From: JBAPRR01 sp049281195
GTDB lineage: Bacteria > Actinomycetota > Acidimicrobiia > Acidimicrobiales > CAVXTF01
Direction of reading: 5' to 3'
NCBI GenBank assembly: GCA_049281195.1
Contig: JBAPRR010000175.1
Coordinates: 1-40,143 of the forward strand
Length of the DNA stretch: 40,143 nucleotides
The notes under the pieces were generated by a model. That model saw only the letters and a list, made by a program, of their open reading frames with translations, did no database searches and had not been told where the DNA came from. This document shows positions 15,822-24,721 of the stretch, piece by piece. Position numbers and translations under genes: made by a program. The first letter of the stretch is position 1. Every line of letters begins with the position of its first letter.

Positions 15822-16580
15822 TCAGGCGTATGTGCGGATGAAGCGCAGAACGTCTTGTGCGTCGGGACCGGTACCTACGAGTGAGGTGTGCTCGGCGGTC
15901 GTTCGCTGGGAGGCGACGTCGCAAAGATCGGCCGCGGTTCCGGTGATCGTCGTTACCGCAGGTTCGTCGGACTCGAAGGCCCAGACCTCACCTGAAGGTG
16001 ACGTCAGATGCAGGGCTACAGGACCCGTAATCGTCTTGCCGGCCTTCGTGAAGGCGTACGGAAGGGTGCGCCACGCCAGCCGGGCGATGCTCTTGATCCG
16101 GTCGGTTGGCGCAAGCGTTATGCCGACAGCTCCGGCGATATCACCTCCGTGGATCCAGGTCTCGGAGATGCGCGTGGCGCAAAGGCTGCGCGCGGACATC
16201 GGCCCGGAGACCCACTCGACACGCTCCGACAGGTTCATGGCGTTCAGCGTCTGGACCAGCCTGTCCGCGTTGTCGGACCACCGGGCCAGAAGTTCGGGGA
16301 TGGGCATTCCGCGCTGGTTACTGACGAGTCGGTCGACACCTTCGTCTACTGATCGCGATCCACCATCCAGGGCTTCGGACCAGCTGGAGACGGCTCCCAA
16401 AAAGTCGGCCGAGGCGCTGGCGATGGCGAGCTCGTCTGACTGAGCCAGATGGAGCACCACATCAGCGACGTCCCAACCCTCGCAGCGTGTCGCCGCATTC
16501 CACTGGGCGTCCGGAAGCCCTGCAAGCATGGTTCGCACTTGAGCGTGCTCGGCGGCGAGGTCGTTGACCAGGGGGTCCAT
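15822..16580 (-). CDS. DinB-like maleylpyruvate isomerase family (mycothiol-dependent type) protein
   Basis: A 252-residue protein with the N-terminal four-helix DinB/MDMPI metal-binding domain and a small C-terminal alpha/beta domain. Family features are the start with AEHAQVRTMLAGLPDAQWNAATRCEGWDVADVVLHLAQSDELA, and the later SLCATRISETWIHGGDIAGAVG. Histidines in VLHLAQ and TWIHGGD and a glutamate nearby match the metal triad. In actinobacteria many such proteins use mycothiol as thiol cofactor for isomerisation or conjugation, which is an inference here. ATG at 16580 begins at the usual family N-terminus. It is divergent from the small membrane protein gene and 61 bases before the structured leader of the deaminase gene. 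Confidence 0.8.
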   Translation of the reverse strand: MDPLVNDLAAEHAQVRTMLAGLPDAQWNAATRCEGWDVADVVLHLAQSDELAIASASADFLGAVSSWSEALDGGSRSVDEGVDRLVSNQRGMPIPELLARWSDNADRLVQTLNAMNLSERVEWVSGPMSARSLCATRISETWIHGGDIAGAVGITLAPTDRIKSIARLAWRTLPYAFTKAGKTITGPVALHLTSPSGEVWAFESDEPAVTTITGTAADLCDVASQRTTAEHTSLVGTGPDAQDVLRFIRTYA

Positions 16581-16659
16581 CGAGCCGGAGCCTAACGCTC
16601 GCCCCGCACCGATCCCAGGCCCTCGGACGGCTCTCAGGTGATGGTGCTCTAATTGCGCG

Positions 16660-17229
16660 GTGCAGACCGACGGGCAGGTGATCGCTCGACGGCGCAGGAA
16701 CGTGTGGGTAGTGCGCTGGGTGATGATCGCGGTGTCCCTCTCGCTCGTCGTCGTGCTGCTGCTGCGCAAGGACTATGTGGTGGGGCTCATCGTCGCCGTT
16801 CTGGTCGGTCTGCGAATCCTGCTTCTTGTCCCGTCACCTGTGAGACGCACTCAACGACGGTCGACCGGTACAGGTCAGAGTGGTCGGAACGTCGTCTATC
16901 CGGGCCGGTTGATCACCCGGCAGGTCTTGCGCCCTATGGCGAAAGATGAATTCAAGATCGCAGCTGAGATGATCGGGATCGATGCGGTATCGGTCAGGCG
17001 CGAGTTCGGCGCAGGCCAATCGATCGCGGTGATGGCTGACGAACGGGGAGTCCGTTTGGATCAGGTGATCAACGCCGTCCTATCAGACGTGATGACCCGG
17101 ATAGACAACGAAGTGTCCGCGGGCCGCCTGTCTCAGGAACAGGGGAGCCTGGTAAAGGCCAGGGCTCCGGACTGGGTGAACCGGTTCGTCAACATCAGAA
17201 GGCAGGAGCTCGACCGCTTCAAGAGCTGA
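16660..17229 (+). CDS. Small membrane protein with C-terminal helical repeat domain
   Basis: A 189-residue protein. Residues about 15-57 contain two hydrophobic helices separated by RKDY, so the N-terminus forms a hairpin in the membrane. A basic linker (RRTQRRSTGTGQSGR) follows. The soluble part (about 95-189) reads like the helical DUF2680-type pattern seen in Gram-positive proteins: AAEMIGIDAVSVRREFGAGQSIAVMADERGV, then LDQVINAVLSD, then AGRLSQEQ. Such patterns resemble helical secretion-associated or regulatory domains, but no function is known to me. The start is a GTG. It is divergent from the DinB-like gene and convergent with the GH92 gene, seven bases away. Confidence 0.65.
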   Translation: MQTDGQVIARRRRNVWVVRWVMIAVSLSLVVVLLLRKDYVVGLIVAVLVGLRILLLVPSPVRRTQRRSTGTGQSGRNVVYPGRLITRQVLRPMAKDEFKIAAEMIGIDAVSVRREFGAGQSIAVMADERGVRLDQVINAVLSDVMTRIDNEVSAGRLSQEQGSLVKARAPDWVNRFVNIRRQELDRFKS

Positions 17230-17235
17230 GGACCT

Positions 17236-20025
17236 TCAGCCGCTCACCTTGACATCCATGACGACGGGCGGGAGTGACAGGCCCGACGCATCTGTCATTG
17301 TCACCGATATCTGGGCCGTGCCCGCTTTCGTGCCTGACACGTGAAGGGTCTCGAGCTCGCGCGGCGGCGCTCCGCAACTGGCGCTCGCCTGGCTTGGATC
17401 GAATGACCCGGATGACGGACTCACTGTTACCGGCCCCGTCGTCTTGGCGGACCAGGTGATGCCCGGCTCCCCGAACGCGACCTGCTGCACACCGAGCTCG
17501 ACCGTCGACGCCTGTCCGGCCGAAACGGTGGTGCCGCCGCTAGGTAGAGAGAAACCGACCGCGCTCACCCGACCTTGTCCGTATGAAGGAGGCGCATCAG
17601 AGGGAGACGCAGCCCAGCTCTGATCGGGGGTGGAGGAAACTGAAAAGTCGAGCTCCGCGCCTGTCGTGAGAGCCGAGGCCGGGAGCCAGGGCACGTTCCA
17701 GGCGGTGACTGATGAAGACCCGGCACCCGAAGACCCAGCACCAGAAGATTTGGCATTTGAAGATGCAGTGGCTCCGCACGAGGCGGAAACAGGCGGCTGA
17801 GAGACGCCACTCACCTTCAAGGCGTGCACATAGGGCGTAGCAGCCGTGGCGCCGGGAGCATGTATCGAGAGCGTCTTCGAGTCGGGGAGCTCGAGACGAA
17901 CCTCGGGGAACAGCGGGCTTGCGATCATCAGGTTCGCGGTTCCCGGCGTGATCGGGAATATGCCCATGGCCGCCCACACGTACCACGAGGACATCGCTCC
18001 GAGGTCGTCGTTCCCTGGCTCGTTCACGGGGTTGTTGCTGTACTCGGTGGTGACGATCCGCCGCACCACCGACTGCGTCCGCCATGGCGCTCCGAAGAAG
18101 TTGTACATCCAAGGAGCCCACAGGTTCGGTTCGTTGCCCGCCCAGTCATAGGGCTCGTACCGGCCTGCGTTGAGATGGGTGAAGTAGGCGTTGAGCTCCG
18201 CCACCACCTTTGCGTCGCCGCCGATGAGATTACCGAGCGCGTCGAGGTCCTGAGGAGTGGTCCAGGTGTATTGGATGGCATTTCCTTCTTCGAATCCCTG
18301 CTCACCGCCGGGCTCGAATAGAGCCTTCTGAAATGCCGGTCCCTCGGGGAATGTGCCGTCGGTGTTACGTCCCTCCATGTAGCCCACCGCCGGGTTCACC
18401 AGGTACTCGAAGTTGTGCGATCTCTGCATCATCGTGTCGTAGACCGAAGTGTCGCCGAGAGACTGCGCCAACTGCGCGATGGCGAAGTCGTCGACCGCGT
18501 ATTCGAGAGTTACGGAGCTGCCGTCCGAGTAGTTGATGGAGGTGAGATCCAAAGAACTGGAGCCGACATAGTGGTTCTCGATGTACTCGTCCAGATACTG
18601 GCGCTCGAATTCCAAGCCGTGGCCGGTTTCGTTCTCCGTGGCGCCCTTGACCATCGCTTGTAGAGCGGCTGACGCGTCGAAGTCGCGAACTCCGAACGCG
18701 TATGCGGTGGCTATGACCGGATCGATCGAGTCACCGTTCATCTGGTTGGCGTCGCCCCCGACCACTTCCCACTTGGGAAGCCACCCGTTTTGATCTGCGA
18801 AGTTGACGAGCGACTGCATCATGTCGCCTGTTTGTTGCGGAGCGACGACGCTGAGCAGCTGTATCTCGGAGCGGTAGATGTCCCACTCCGAAAAGTTGCC
18901 GTATTGAGGCCTTGATGACTGGTGGATCTTCGAATCGGCCCCGTAGTAATCGCCGTTGACGTCGCTCACCACGTTCGGGTGGAGCAACGAGTGGTAGAGG
19001 GCCGTGTAGAAGGTCTTCTGCTCGTCGAGAGTCCCTCCGCCAATGCGTATCCGGCTGAGGATCTGGTTCCAACTGTCGGTCGCCTGTGCCTCGACCTTCT
19101 GCAGTGACCACCCGGGGTCCTCTGCGACAAGGTTCTGTTCCGCGTCGGCGACGCTTACGAACGAGATGCCGACCTTCATCGCTACGGTTGGGTCATCAGT
19201 CGTGTCGAATGTGACGTAGCCGCCACACGTTGCGCCGACGCACTGCTTCGAACCGGGTGCGTCGATGCTGTTCGCCCAGGTCCCGGTGCGATCGAACGGT
19301 CGGTCGAATTTTGCGACGAAGTAGAGCGTGTAATTGGTTCCGGTCTGGCAGAAGGCACCGCTGGTGTCCTGTCCGGTGACTTCGTCGTCACCCACCATCT
19401 TCACTGCGGAAGCGGTGACCGGATTGGCGCTGTCTGCCACCTTGAACAGCACATTGGCGGAAGTTGTCTTCGGAAAAGTGATGGTCGATATTCCGCTTCG
19501 CATCGTCACCGAGACCGCCATGTCGATCCCGGATGGACCGAGGCGCACGGAGTACCGACCGGGAGCCACCGACTCGTGGGAATGGCTGAAGGTGTCGTTC
19601 TGGTTGACGGGACGACTGGGAATGGCGCCTACGGTGGGAAGGATCGGAACGTCCCCGTACATGGGGCACCCCGGCCCGCTCAGGTGGGTGAGGCTGAACC
19701 CCGAGATATGCGAGTCCGAATAGGAATAGCCGCTCCCGTCAAGGCGGTCAGGCGCGGTGTCCGGACTCCACTGGATCATCCCGAAAGGCACATCTGCACC
19801 GGGGAACTCGCTGATCGCTCCGGGATACGTGCCACCGGAACCTGTGCCGGCCATGGGATTCACGAGTGACGCCGGGTCGGAGACGAGCTCCGTCGAGATC
19901 CGGGTCGAATCAGACTTTGCGTTCTTGGTCGTACTCGGCGGGCTTCCGCAGGCTGCGAGCACGCCCGCGAAGATCAGCGTGACTGCGAATAGGGAGACAG
20001 CCGATCTGCGTCTCTGGCCGAGCAC
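17236..20025 (-). CDS. GH92 alpha-mannosidase-like lipoprotein
   Basis: A 929-residue exported glycoside hydrolase of family 92, calcium-dependent exo-alpha-mannosidases. The signal peptide ends in a lipobox (LAAC, Cys26), so it is lipid-anchored outside the cell. GH92 landmarks are LVNPMAGTGSGGTYPGA near residue 55, FPGADVPFGMIQWSPDT, GFSLTHLSGPGC and GNDDLGAMSSWYVWAAMG near residue 670 (canonical GNDDCGQMS; the Cys and Gln differ). After the catalytic modules come a Ser/Gly/Ala linker (SSGAGSSGAGSS) and an Ig-like C-terminal domain of about 150 residues. It follows the SGNH hydrolase by 36 bases in the same direction. Likely role: trimming mannose from cell-wall or foreign glycans. The start is GTG without clear ribosome binding site. 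Confidence 0.9.
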   Translation of the reverse strand: MLGQRRRSAVSLFAVTLIFAGVLAACGSPPSTTKNAKSDSTRISTELVSDPASLVNPMAGTGSGGTYPGAISEFPGADVPFGMIQWSPDTAPDRLDGSGYSYSDSHISGFSLTHLSGPGCPMYGDVPILPTVGAIPSRPVNQNDTFSHSHESVAPGRYSVRLGPSGIDMAVSVTMRSGISTITFPKTTSANVLFKVADSANPVTASAVKMVGDDEVTGQDTSGAFCQTGTNYTLYFVAKFDRPFDRTGTWANSIDAPGSKQCVGATCGGYVTFDTTDDPTVAMKVGISFVSVADAEQNLVAEDPGWSLQKVEAQATDSWNQILSRIRIGGGTLDEQKTFYTALYHSLLHPNVVSDVNGDYYGADSKIHQSSRPQYGNFSEWDIYRSEIQLLSVVAPQQTGDMMQSLVNFADQNGWLPKWEVVGGDANQMNGDSIDPVIATAYAFGVRDFDASAALQAMVKGATENETGHGLEFERQYLDEYIENHYVGSSSLDLTSINYSDGSSVTLEYAVDDFAIAQLAQSLGDTSVYDTMMQRSHNFEYLVNPAVGYMEGRNTDGTFPEGPAFQKALFEPGGEQGFEEGNAIQYTWTTPQDLDALGNLIGGDAKVVAELNAYFTHLNAGRYEPYDWAGNEPNLWAPWMYNFFGAPWRTQSVVRRIVTTEYSNNPVNEPGNDDLGAMSSWYVWAAMGIFPITPGTANLMIASPLFPEVRLELPDSKTLSIHAPGATAATPYVHALKVSGVSQPPVSASCGATASSNAKSSGAGSSGAGSSSVTAWNVPWLPASALTTGAELDFSVSSTPDQSWAASPSDAPPSYGQGRVSAVGFSLPSGGTTVSAGQASTVELGVQQVAFGEPGITWSAKTTGPVTVSPSSGSFDPSQASASCGAPPRELETLHVSGTKAGTAQISVTMTDASGLSLPPVVMDVKVSG

Positions 20026-20061
20026 CGGGCAACGGTACCTGAGACGACGCGGTGCGACCCC

Positions 20062-21018
20062 TTAGGACGTCGGCGAGCCGGTTAGCGGCGGAAGCGTGCC
20101 CACGACGAGCTCGGCGATGACCTTGTAGCCGGCCGTCTTCGGGTGGATGTTCTGGTATTGGCAGAAATAGGTGAGCTCGCACACCTTGGCCACAGGGACC
20201 GGGATCACGCCGTAGGGGGCAAGGTCAGTGGTCTGAGTCATCGATCCGTACGCCCCCGTCGCCGCGGTCACGTCGACGAAGTCTCCACCGACCGCTTGGT
20301 ACGCCTTTTTGAGCGCAGGGTTGATCAGGTCCTTGAACGCGGTCACCGAAAGTGTGGCGATGTTCTTGGCCGCCGCGCTCGTCGACAGGTACTCGCCGAG
20401 GATCACGTCGGGGTATGTCGTTCCGACGATCTGGACACCGGGTCCTGCCGCGGCGCGGACACGGCTCAGCAGATTGCTGACGTTCTTCTTTATGGTCGTG
20501 ACCGCAGCCACAACACACGGGATCGGCTGTGCCACCGAAGCGCAGTGGGTTACGTCGTTCCCGCTTATGGAGATGGTGATCAGACGGACCTTCCCGCGAT
20601 GCGTTCGGAGGAAGGATTCCGCCGCGGCCGCCTGTGTCTGTGTGGGGTACGTGGTAGCCCCGGGACCGAGCAGCACCTGCGGGCAGCCCACGGAGTCGAT
20701 GATCGACGTCGTCGTGGCGCCTCCGCACCCGAAGTTGACGAGCTTGAAGTGGTAACCCTTGTACGCGGCGAGACCGACCACCTGATAGGCGAACCCGTTC
20801 GTGTCGGTGTGACCCGAATTCGCACCGGTCGGTTGGTATCCCGCGGCATACGAGTCACCCAATGACACGTAGTACTCGACCGGCGACGGGGCTGTGCTGG
20901 AAGGAGGAGGAGATCCACTGGCATCCGAACCGCACGCCGCGGCGAGCACGACGAGTCCCATGGCCGCGACCGTGGTCAGTCTTCTCCCTTTGAGAAAGCC
21001 TCCCATCTTCACGACCAT
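20062..21018 (-). CDS. SGNH/GDSL hydrolase, secreted
   Basis: A 318-residue secreted esterase-like protein. The signal peptide ends VLAAACGS (candidate lipid Cys29), followed by a Ser/Pro linker. SGNH blocks: VSLGDSYAAG with nucleophile Ser56, a glycine block VNFGCGGATT, ISGNDVT with the oxyanion Asn, and NIHPKTAGY with His292. The acidic residue three before the histidine (D-x-x-H) is replaced by Gln, as happens in some actinobacterial members with a catalytic dyad. Cysteine pairs suggest disulfides. It is upstream of and probably co-transcribed with the GH92 lipoprotein. Likely role: removing acyl groups (for example acetyl) from extracellular glycans or lipids, an inference from the pairing. 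Confidence 0.88.
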   Translation of the reverse strand: MVVKMGGFLKGRRLTTVAAMGLVVLAAACGSDASGSPPPSSTAPSPVEYYVSLGDSYAAGYQPTGANSGHTDTNGFAYQVVGLAAYKGYHFKLVNFGCGGATTTSIIDSVGCPQVLLGPGATTYPTQTQAAAAESFLRTHRGKVRLITISISGNDVTHCASVAQPIPCVVAAVTTIKKNVSNLLSRVRAAAGPGVQIVGTTYPDVILGEYLSTSAAAKNIATLSVTAFKDLINPALKKAYQAVGGDFVDVTAATGAYGSMTQTTDLAPYGVIPVPVAKVCELTYFCQYQNIHPKTAGYKVIAELVVGTLPPLTGSPTS

Positions 21019-21085
21019 ATCCCTTGTCTACTCTGCAGGGCTCCACCGGGAGCGCAACCGCGGTACCGGACCTAAGGTTCGGCCG

Positions 21086-22183
21086 ATGGAAGCCGAATCG
21101 ATCCGCAGCCCGTTCTACGACATTGCCGCCGCATCAGGCGCCACCTTCATGGAGGAGGGCGGGTGGTGGTGGACAGAAGGATTCGGTGACGAAGCAGCGG
21201 AGTATCACGCGGTCAGAACCGACCTCGGGGTGTGGGACGTATCTCCACTGAACAAGTGGGAATTCAGGGGCACCGACGCACTAGCTGCCGCTCAGCGTGT
21301 CCATACGGCCAACATCCTCGGTCTGCAGGTCGGTCAGGTGCGCTACGGAGCTTTGTGCGATGCCGACGGGTTGATGATCGACGACGGGACTGTGTTCAGG
21401 CTTGCCGACCGCGTGTGGGTGATGACGAACGGATCGGACCATGCGGAGCACTTCGCCGAGGCCACATCCGGTCTGGACGTGGAGATCGAAGCGGTAACCC
21501 TCTCCATGCCGCACATCGGACTGCAGGGTCCCCGCTCCCGTGAAGCGCTGGCACCACTTTGTGAAGCGGACATATCGGACCTCGGGTACTTCAGGTTCCT
21601 CCCCGAGCCGACGACCGTCGGCGGCGTTCCCTGCGTGGTGTCGCGCACCGGCTTCGGGGGCGAGCTCGGTTACGAGCTTTTTTGCAAGCCGGAGCACGCG
21701 GCAGATCTGTGGACCGTGGCCACCTCGGACCTGAAAGCGCAGCCCTTCGGAGTCGGAGTGATCGAGATCCTGAGGGTCGAAGCCGGGCTGGTCGTATTGG
21801 AGTACGACTACGAGACGCACGAGATCACGCCATATGACCTGTCCTTTGACCCCTTTGTCGCACTCGGGAAGGTCGAATTCATCGGAAGCGATGCTCTGAA
21901 GGGCGTTGCAGCGGACCCTCCGCGGCGTTTCAAGACGCTGGTGCTCGAGACCGACGAGCTTCCCGAGTACGGGGTCGATGTGACGCGCGACGGCGAATCT
22001 GTCGGAACACTGACCAGTCCGACCACGAGTCCGAAATTCGGTCCTATCGGGCTTGCGATACTGGACAAAGAGGTGGCGCGAGAGGGAGAGCGCGTCGAGG
22101 TGGAGATGGGAGAAGGCAACATCTCGGCGACTGTCGGTCCCTTGGCGATCTACGACCCGCAGAAGCTGCGGCCGCGTGCCTAG
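21086..22183 (+). CDS. GcvT-like aminomethyltransferase family protein
   Basis: A 365-residue protein of the GcvT/YgfZ/dimethylglycine-oxidase folate-binding family. Visible blocks: EYHAVRTDLGVWDVSPLNKWEFRG near the N-terminus, then GALCDADGLMIDDGTVFRLADRVWVMTNG, LQGPRSREALAPL, SRTGFGGELGYELF and the C-terminal barrel GKVEFIGSDALKG with IGLAILDKE. The order matches glycine-cleavage T-protein and its demethylase relatives, which move one-carbon groups to tetrahydrofolate. No other glycine-cleavage genes are near, so a methoxy- or methylamine-demethylase role is also possible. ATG at 21086 has AAGG about nine bases upstream and begins at the family N-terminus. It is divergent from the SGNH gene and its stop overlaps the convergent neighbour by four bases. 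Confidence 0.82.
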   Translation: MEAESIRSPFYDIAAASGATFMEEGGWWWTEGFGDEAAEYHAVRTDLGVWDVSPLNKWEFRGTDALAAAQRVHTANILGLQVGQVRYGALCDADGLMIDDGTVFRLADRVWVMTNGSDHAEHFAEATSGLDVEIEAVTLSMPHIGLQGPRSREALAPLCEADISDLGYFRFLPEPTTVGGVPCVVSRTGFGGELGYELFCKPEHAADLWTVATSDLKAQPFGVGVIEILRVEAGLVVLEYDYETHEITPYDLSFDPFVALGKVEFIGSDALKGVAADPPRRFKTLVLETDELPEYGVDVTRDGESVGTLTSPTTSPKFGPIGLAILDKEVAREGERVEVEMGEGNISATVGPLAIYDPQKLRPRA

Positions 22184-23298
22184 GAGCTGAAGCCGTCCAA
22201 AAACCCGTGCAGACCGGTGGGGTCATGGGGGCCCATCGTGAATTGCTCGAGAACGCCGACGCCGACCTTGTCGCCCATCCGCGCCCGCACCACGGTCTGG
22301 TAATGGATCGAGCTGAGGTCGACGGGGTCGAAATCCGTCAACGCGATTGACTCCCTTCCAGTCTCGAGGTCACCGTGGATGCTGCCGTGAGACCAGTAGG
22401 GATGCAGGTACCCGATCCCGCGCATCCGGAAGGTGAACGCCTTTTCCAACTCGATGGTCACATGGGCGCCTTTTTGATCCGTGAAGTGCAACACGGCGGA
22501 CGTCATGTCGCGGGTACCAGGGACCCAGTCGATCTCGTAGCGGATGTCGCTCAACTCGTGAACGCCGGCTCTACCGGTCACCGGGTCTGAAGGCCCGATG
22601 CGATCGAGGGTGAGGGCCGTCTCCACCCATCTGCTCCCGTCAGGGTGCTCGTGGATAGCGAGGTGGGTGAACCCGTCGTCGAAGTGAAGAGGAGCCCACA
22701 GCCAGAAAAGGTTCGGGATTCCCATAGGCCTGTTGGTGGCGACCTGTGTTCCGACTGGCCGCACCCCCCAGGACCGGTCGCGGGTGCCGGGAGTTTCTGC
22801 GGGTGCGACGGTTGTCTCGTTTCCGTCCACCGAGATGCGACCCGTCCAGTTGCCCCACTGGGTGAGGCGCGTGTGGTCTGTCAGCACGACGCCGTCTTCG
22901 CGGTAGCGCTGCTGACGCGGTTCTTCGATAGCTACCGAAGCGGCCTCGAAAAGAAGATCGGCTTCGATCCCATGCTCGTTTCGATCCACGATGAAGCGAA
23001 GCTTCCTCAATGGCTCGACCACGATGACCCGGATCGGACCCACCGCGGTCGACCTGTCGAGCGGCATCAGTCCCGAGGAGAAGATCGAATGCTCGACTCC
23101 GTCAGTCACGACGCTGAATGCGGCATCGATCACTCCGCGCACCGGGTAATGCCCCATCGCGGCGGCGAAATAAAGACCGCAGTCGGTTCTATGACCGTTG
23201 AAGAAGTAACGGTCGTACTGATTCGGGTCCCCGCTCGCCGGGTGGGCGATCGGATCCGCTGACTGGTGAATGGGGAAGTCGTCGAACGGCGTGAGCAC
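22180..23298 (-). CDS. CrtC/AttH lipocalin-like (hydroxyneurosporene synthase-type fold) protein
   Basis: A 372-residue soluble protein that looks like the double lipocalin-like fold of the CrtC/AttH group: repeated strand-rich stretches, a DRSWGVRPVG motif in the middle and a second barrel from about residue 200. Bacterial members hydrate carotenoids or act on terpenoid or lipid substrates; many in actinobacteria are uncharacterised. No carotenoid genes are visible here. There is no signal peptide. The start at 23298 is an ATG. It lies 47 bases downstream of the secreted WNG-repeat gene and overlaps the GcvT-like gene tail to tail. Assignment rests on weak pattern similarity; the function is open. 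Confidence 0.6.
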   Translation of the reverse strand: MLTPFDDFPIHQSADPIAHPASGDPNQYDRYFFNGHRTDCGLYFAAAMGHYPVRGVIDAAFSVVTDGVEHSIFSSGLMPLDRSTAVGPIRVIVVEPLRKLRFIVDRNEHGIEADLLFEAASVAIEEPRQQRYREDGVVLTDHTRLTQWGNWTGRISVDGNETTVAPAETPGTRDRSWGVRPVGTQVATNRPMGIPNLFWLWAPLHFDDGFTHLAIHEHPDGSRWVETALTLDRIGPSDPVTGRAGVHELSDIRYEIDWVPGTRDMTSAVLHFTDQKGAHVTIELEKAFTFRMRGIGYLHPYWSHGSIHGDLETGRESIALTDFDPVDLSSIHYQTVVRARMGDKVGVGVLEQFTMGPHDPTGLHGFLDGFSS

Positions 23299-23345
23299 GT
23301 TACGACGATTCTTCCCTATTCAGTTTCGAACTGCGCTTACTGGGA

Positions 23346-24575
23346 TCAGAACTTTTTGGCTTCGGTGAATCTGCCGGCGTGCTCGGTCGAGCCTGAGGGA
23401 ACGTCGGGCGTCGGGACCTTGGTCGATGTCCACGAGGTGCCGCCCCAGGTGTAGACGAGCCCGGTTGCGATATTCGGCTCGAGCGGGGAAAGTCCGACTC
23501 CAACGGTGATCGCTCCGGCGCCGGAGGCGGTCACGCTGAACAACTCGTCAGTCGGGTGGCTGTTCGGCGTGGCCACCTGGGTCCAGGTCTTCCCGTTGAA
23601 TTGCGCGGTCAGCGCCGGTTCTGTTCCGGACTTCGACAAGTAGTCACCGACCACCCAGGCATTGGAGGTGGAAGAGGCGCTTACCCCGTCGTAGTCGTCC
23701 GTCGAGTACCCACCCGGCACATACCCGGGGAGGTTGAATCCGCGCCAGCTACTTCCATTCCACTTTTCCATGAGCTGCCCGCCGGATGCGGCCTCGATGG
23801 TCCAGATCTCAGAAGTGCTCGGGATTCCGGACACGGCGGTGAAGCCTTCTGTGAAGCCGCCCGTACCCGGTGAAGGAACGTTCGACCACTTGTGACCGTT
23901 CCAGTTGAGTGCGAGCGCTCCGAGGAAGCTTTCGCCCACGGCCCACGCGTCGGTCGGGGAGATGTCATCGACGCCGTAGATGTCTGGGTAGATGTCATTG
24001 ATCGAACCGGGAAGCGTGGTCTTCGACCAAGCAGAGCCGTTCCAATGAAGAAGCAGGACCTTGCAGGTGTACTTGGTGTTGTTGCAGGTCTGTCCCGTAG
24101 CCCAGGCATCGTTCGGACCTGAGGCGCTCACGCTTGCGATGTCGGTGGAATTGGTGAGAGCCGGAAGAGGCATGTGGGTCCATGACGAGCCGTTCCATTC
24201 GAGCAGGTATGCCTGCGTGCAGGCGGTCGCGTTGCAGGTCTCACCGCCGGCGATGAAGTCCCCGGTTCCGGGAACGCTCGTCACGGAGTAGAGCAACGCT
24301 CCGCCCGAGGGGTGCGGCATCGGTGTGACGGTCCATGAGTCGCCGTTGTACAGAAGCCCCACTGGTGCAGTTGTGGGCTCTAAGGAATATCCCACCGCCA
24401 TGATGTTGCTCGCAGAGGATTGCGCGACCGATATGAGACCCCACGATGTGGCGGGAACGAGCGATGGACCATTCGAAGCTGATTGCGCACCGGCCCACGC
24501 CAAAGGCACGGCAAGAGTAATGCCGATTACGAGAGCAAGGGACAGAACCCCCGTGCGAGCTGTCAAACGACCCAT
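23346..24575 (-). CDS. Secreted WNG-repeat (beta-propeller-like) protein
   Basis: A 409-residue exported protein. A clear signal peptide (LSLALVIGITLAVPLAWAGAQS) is followed by about seven irregular repeats of 45-55 residues with the motifs DAWAVG or NAWVVG and WNGSSW or WNGHKW. The same motifs occur in the N-terminal array of the secreted protein at 11020-13050, so the two are distant relatives, but here most cysteine pairs are absent and the GYWLV array is missing. Likely a secreted beta-propeller for carbohydrate or protein binding; the fold is inferred. ATG at 24575 has AAGGGG seven bases upstream. The gene stands at the left end of the polysaccharide locus on the same strand as the kinase-like gene. 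Confidence 0.75.
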   Translation of the reverse strand: MGRLTARTGVLSLALVIGITLAVPLAWAGAQSASNGPSLVPATSWGLISVAQSSASNIMAVGYSLEPTTAPVGLLYNGDSWTVTPMPHPSGGALLYSVTSVPGTGDFIAGGETCNATACTQAYLLEWNGSSWTHMPLPALTNSTDIASVSASGPNDAWATGQTCNNTKYTCKVLLLHWNGSAWSKTTLPGSINDIYPDIYGVDDISPTDAWAVGESFLGALALNWNGHKWSNVPSPGTGGFTEGFTAVSGIPSTSEIWTIEAASGGQLMEKWNGSSWRGFNLPGYVPGGYSTDDYDGVSASSTSNAWVVGDYLSKSGTEPALTAQFNGKTWTQVATPNSHPTDELFSVTASGAGAITVGVGLSPLEPNIATGLVYTWGGTSWTSTKVPTPDVPSGSTEHAGRFTEAKKF

Positions 24576-24600
24576 CGTGTAACCCCTTTTCACGATTCCT

Positions 24601-24614
24601 GCGTTGCTCAACGC
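24601..24614. promoter_or_regulatory. 14-bp inverted repeat upstream of the secreted WNG-repeat gene
   Basis: GCGTTG-CT-CAACGC is a perfect inverted repeat with six-base arms, 25 bases upstream of the ATG at 24575. A longer, overlapping pair GTTGCT...AGCAAC shares one arm. It could be an operator or an mRNA hairpin. No promoter hexamers are clear around it. Confidence 0.35.
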
Positions 24615-24721
24615 GTCAAGCAACATACTCCTGACGAGGCAGGGATGCGCCGGGTTGCCTTAGGGGGATCGGTTAATGGATCAACGCCGCGAAAACGAAA
24701 GCGATCCGTCGCAACGCCCGA

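Noticed and set aside
16581..16659. Promoter pair between the divergent DinB-like and membrane protein genes
   Set aside because: No recognisable -10 or -35 elements in the 79 bases.
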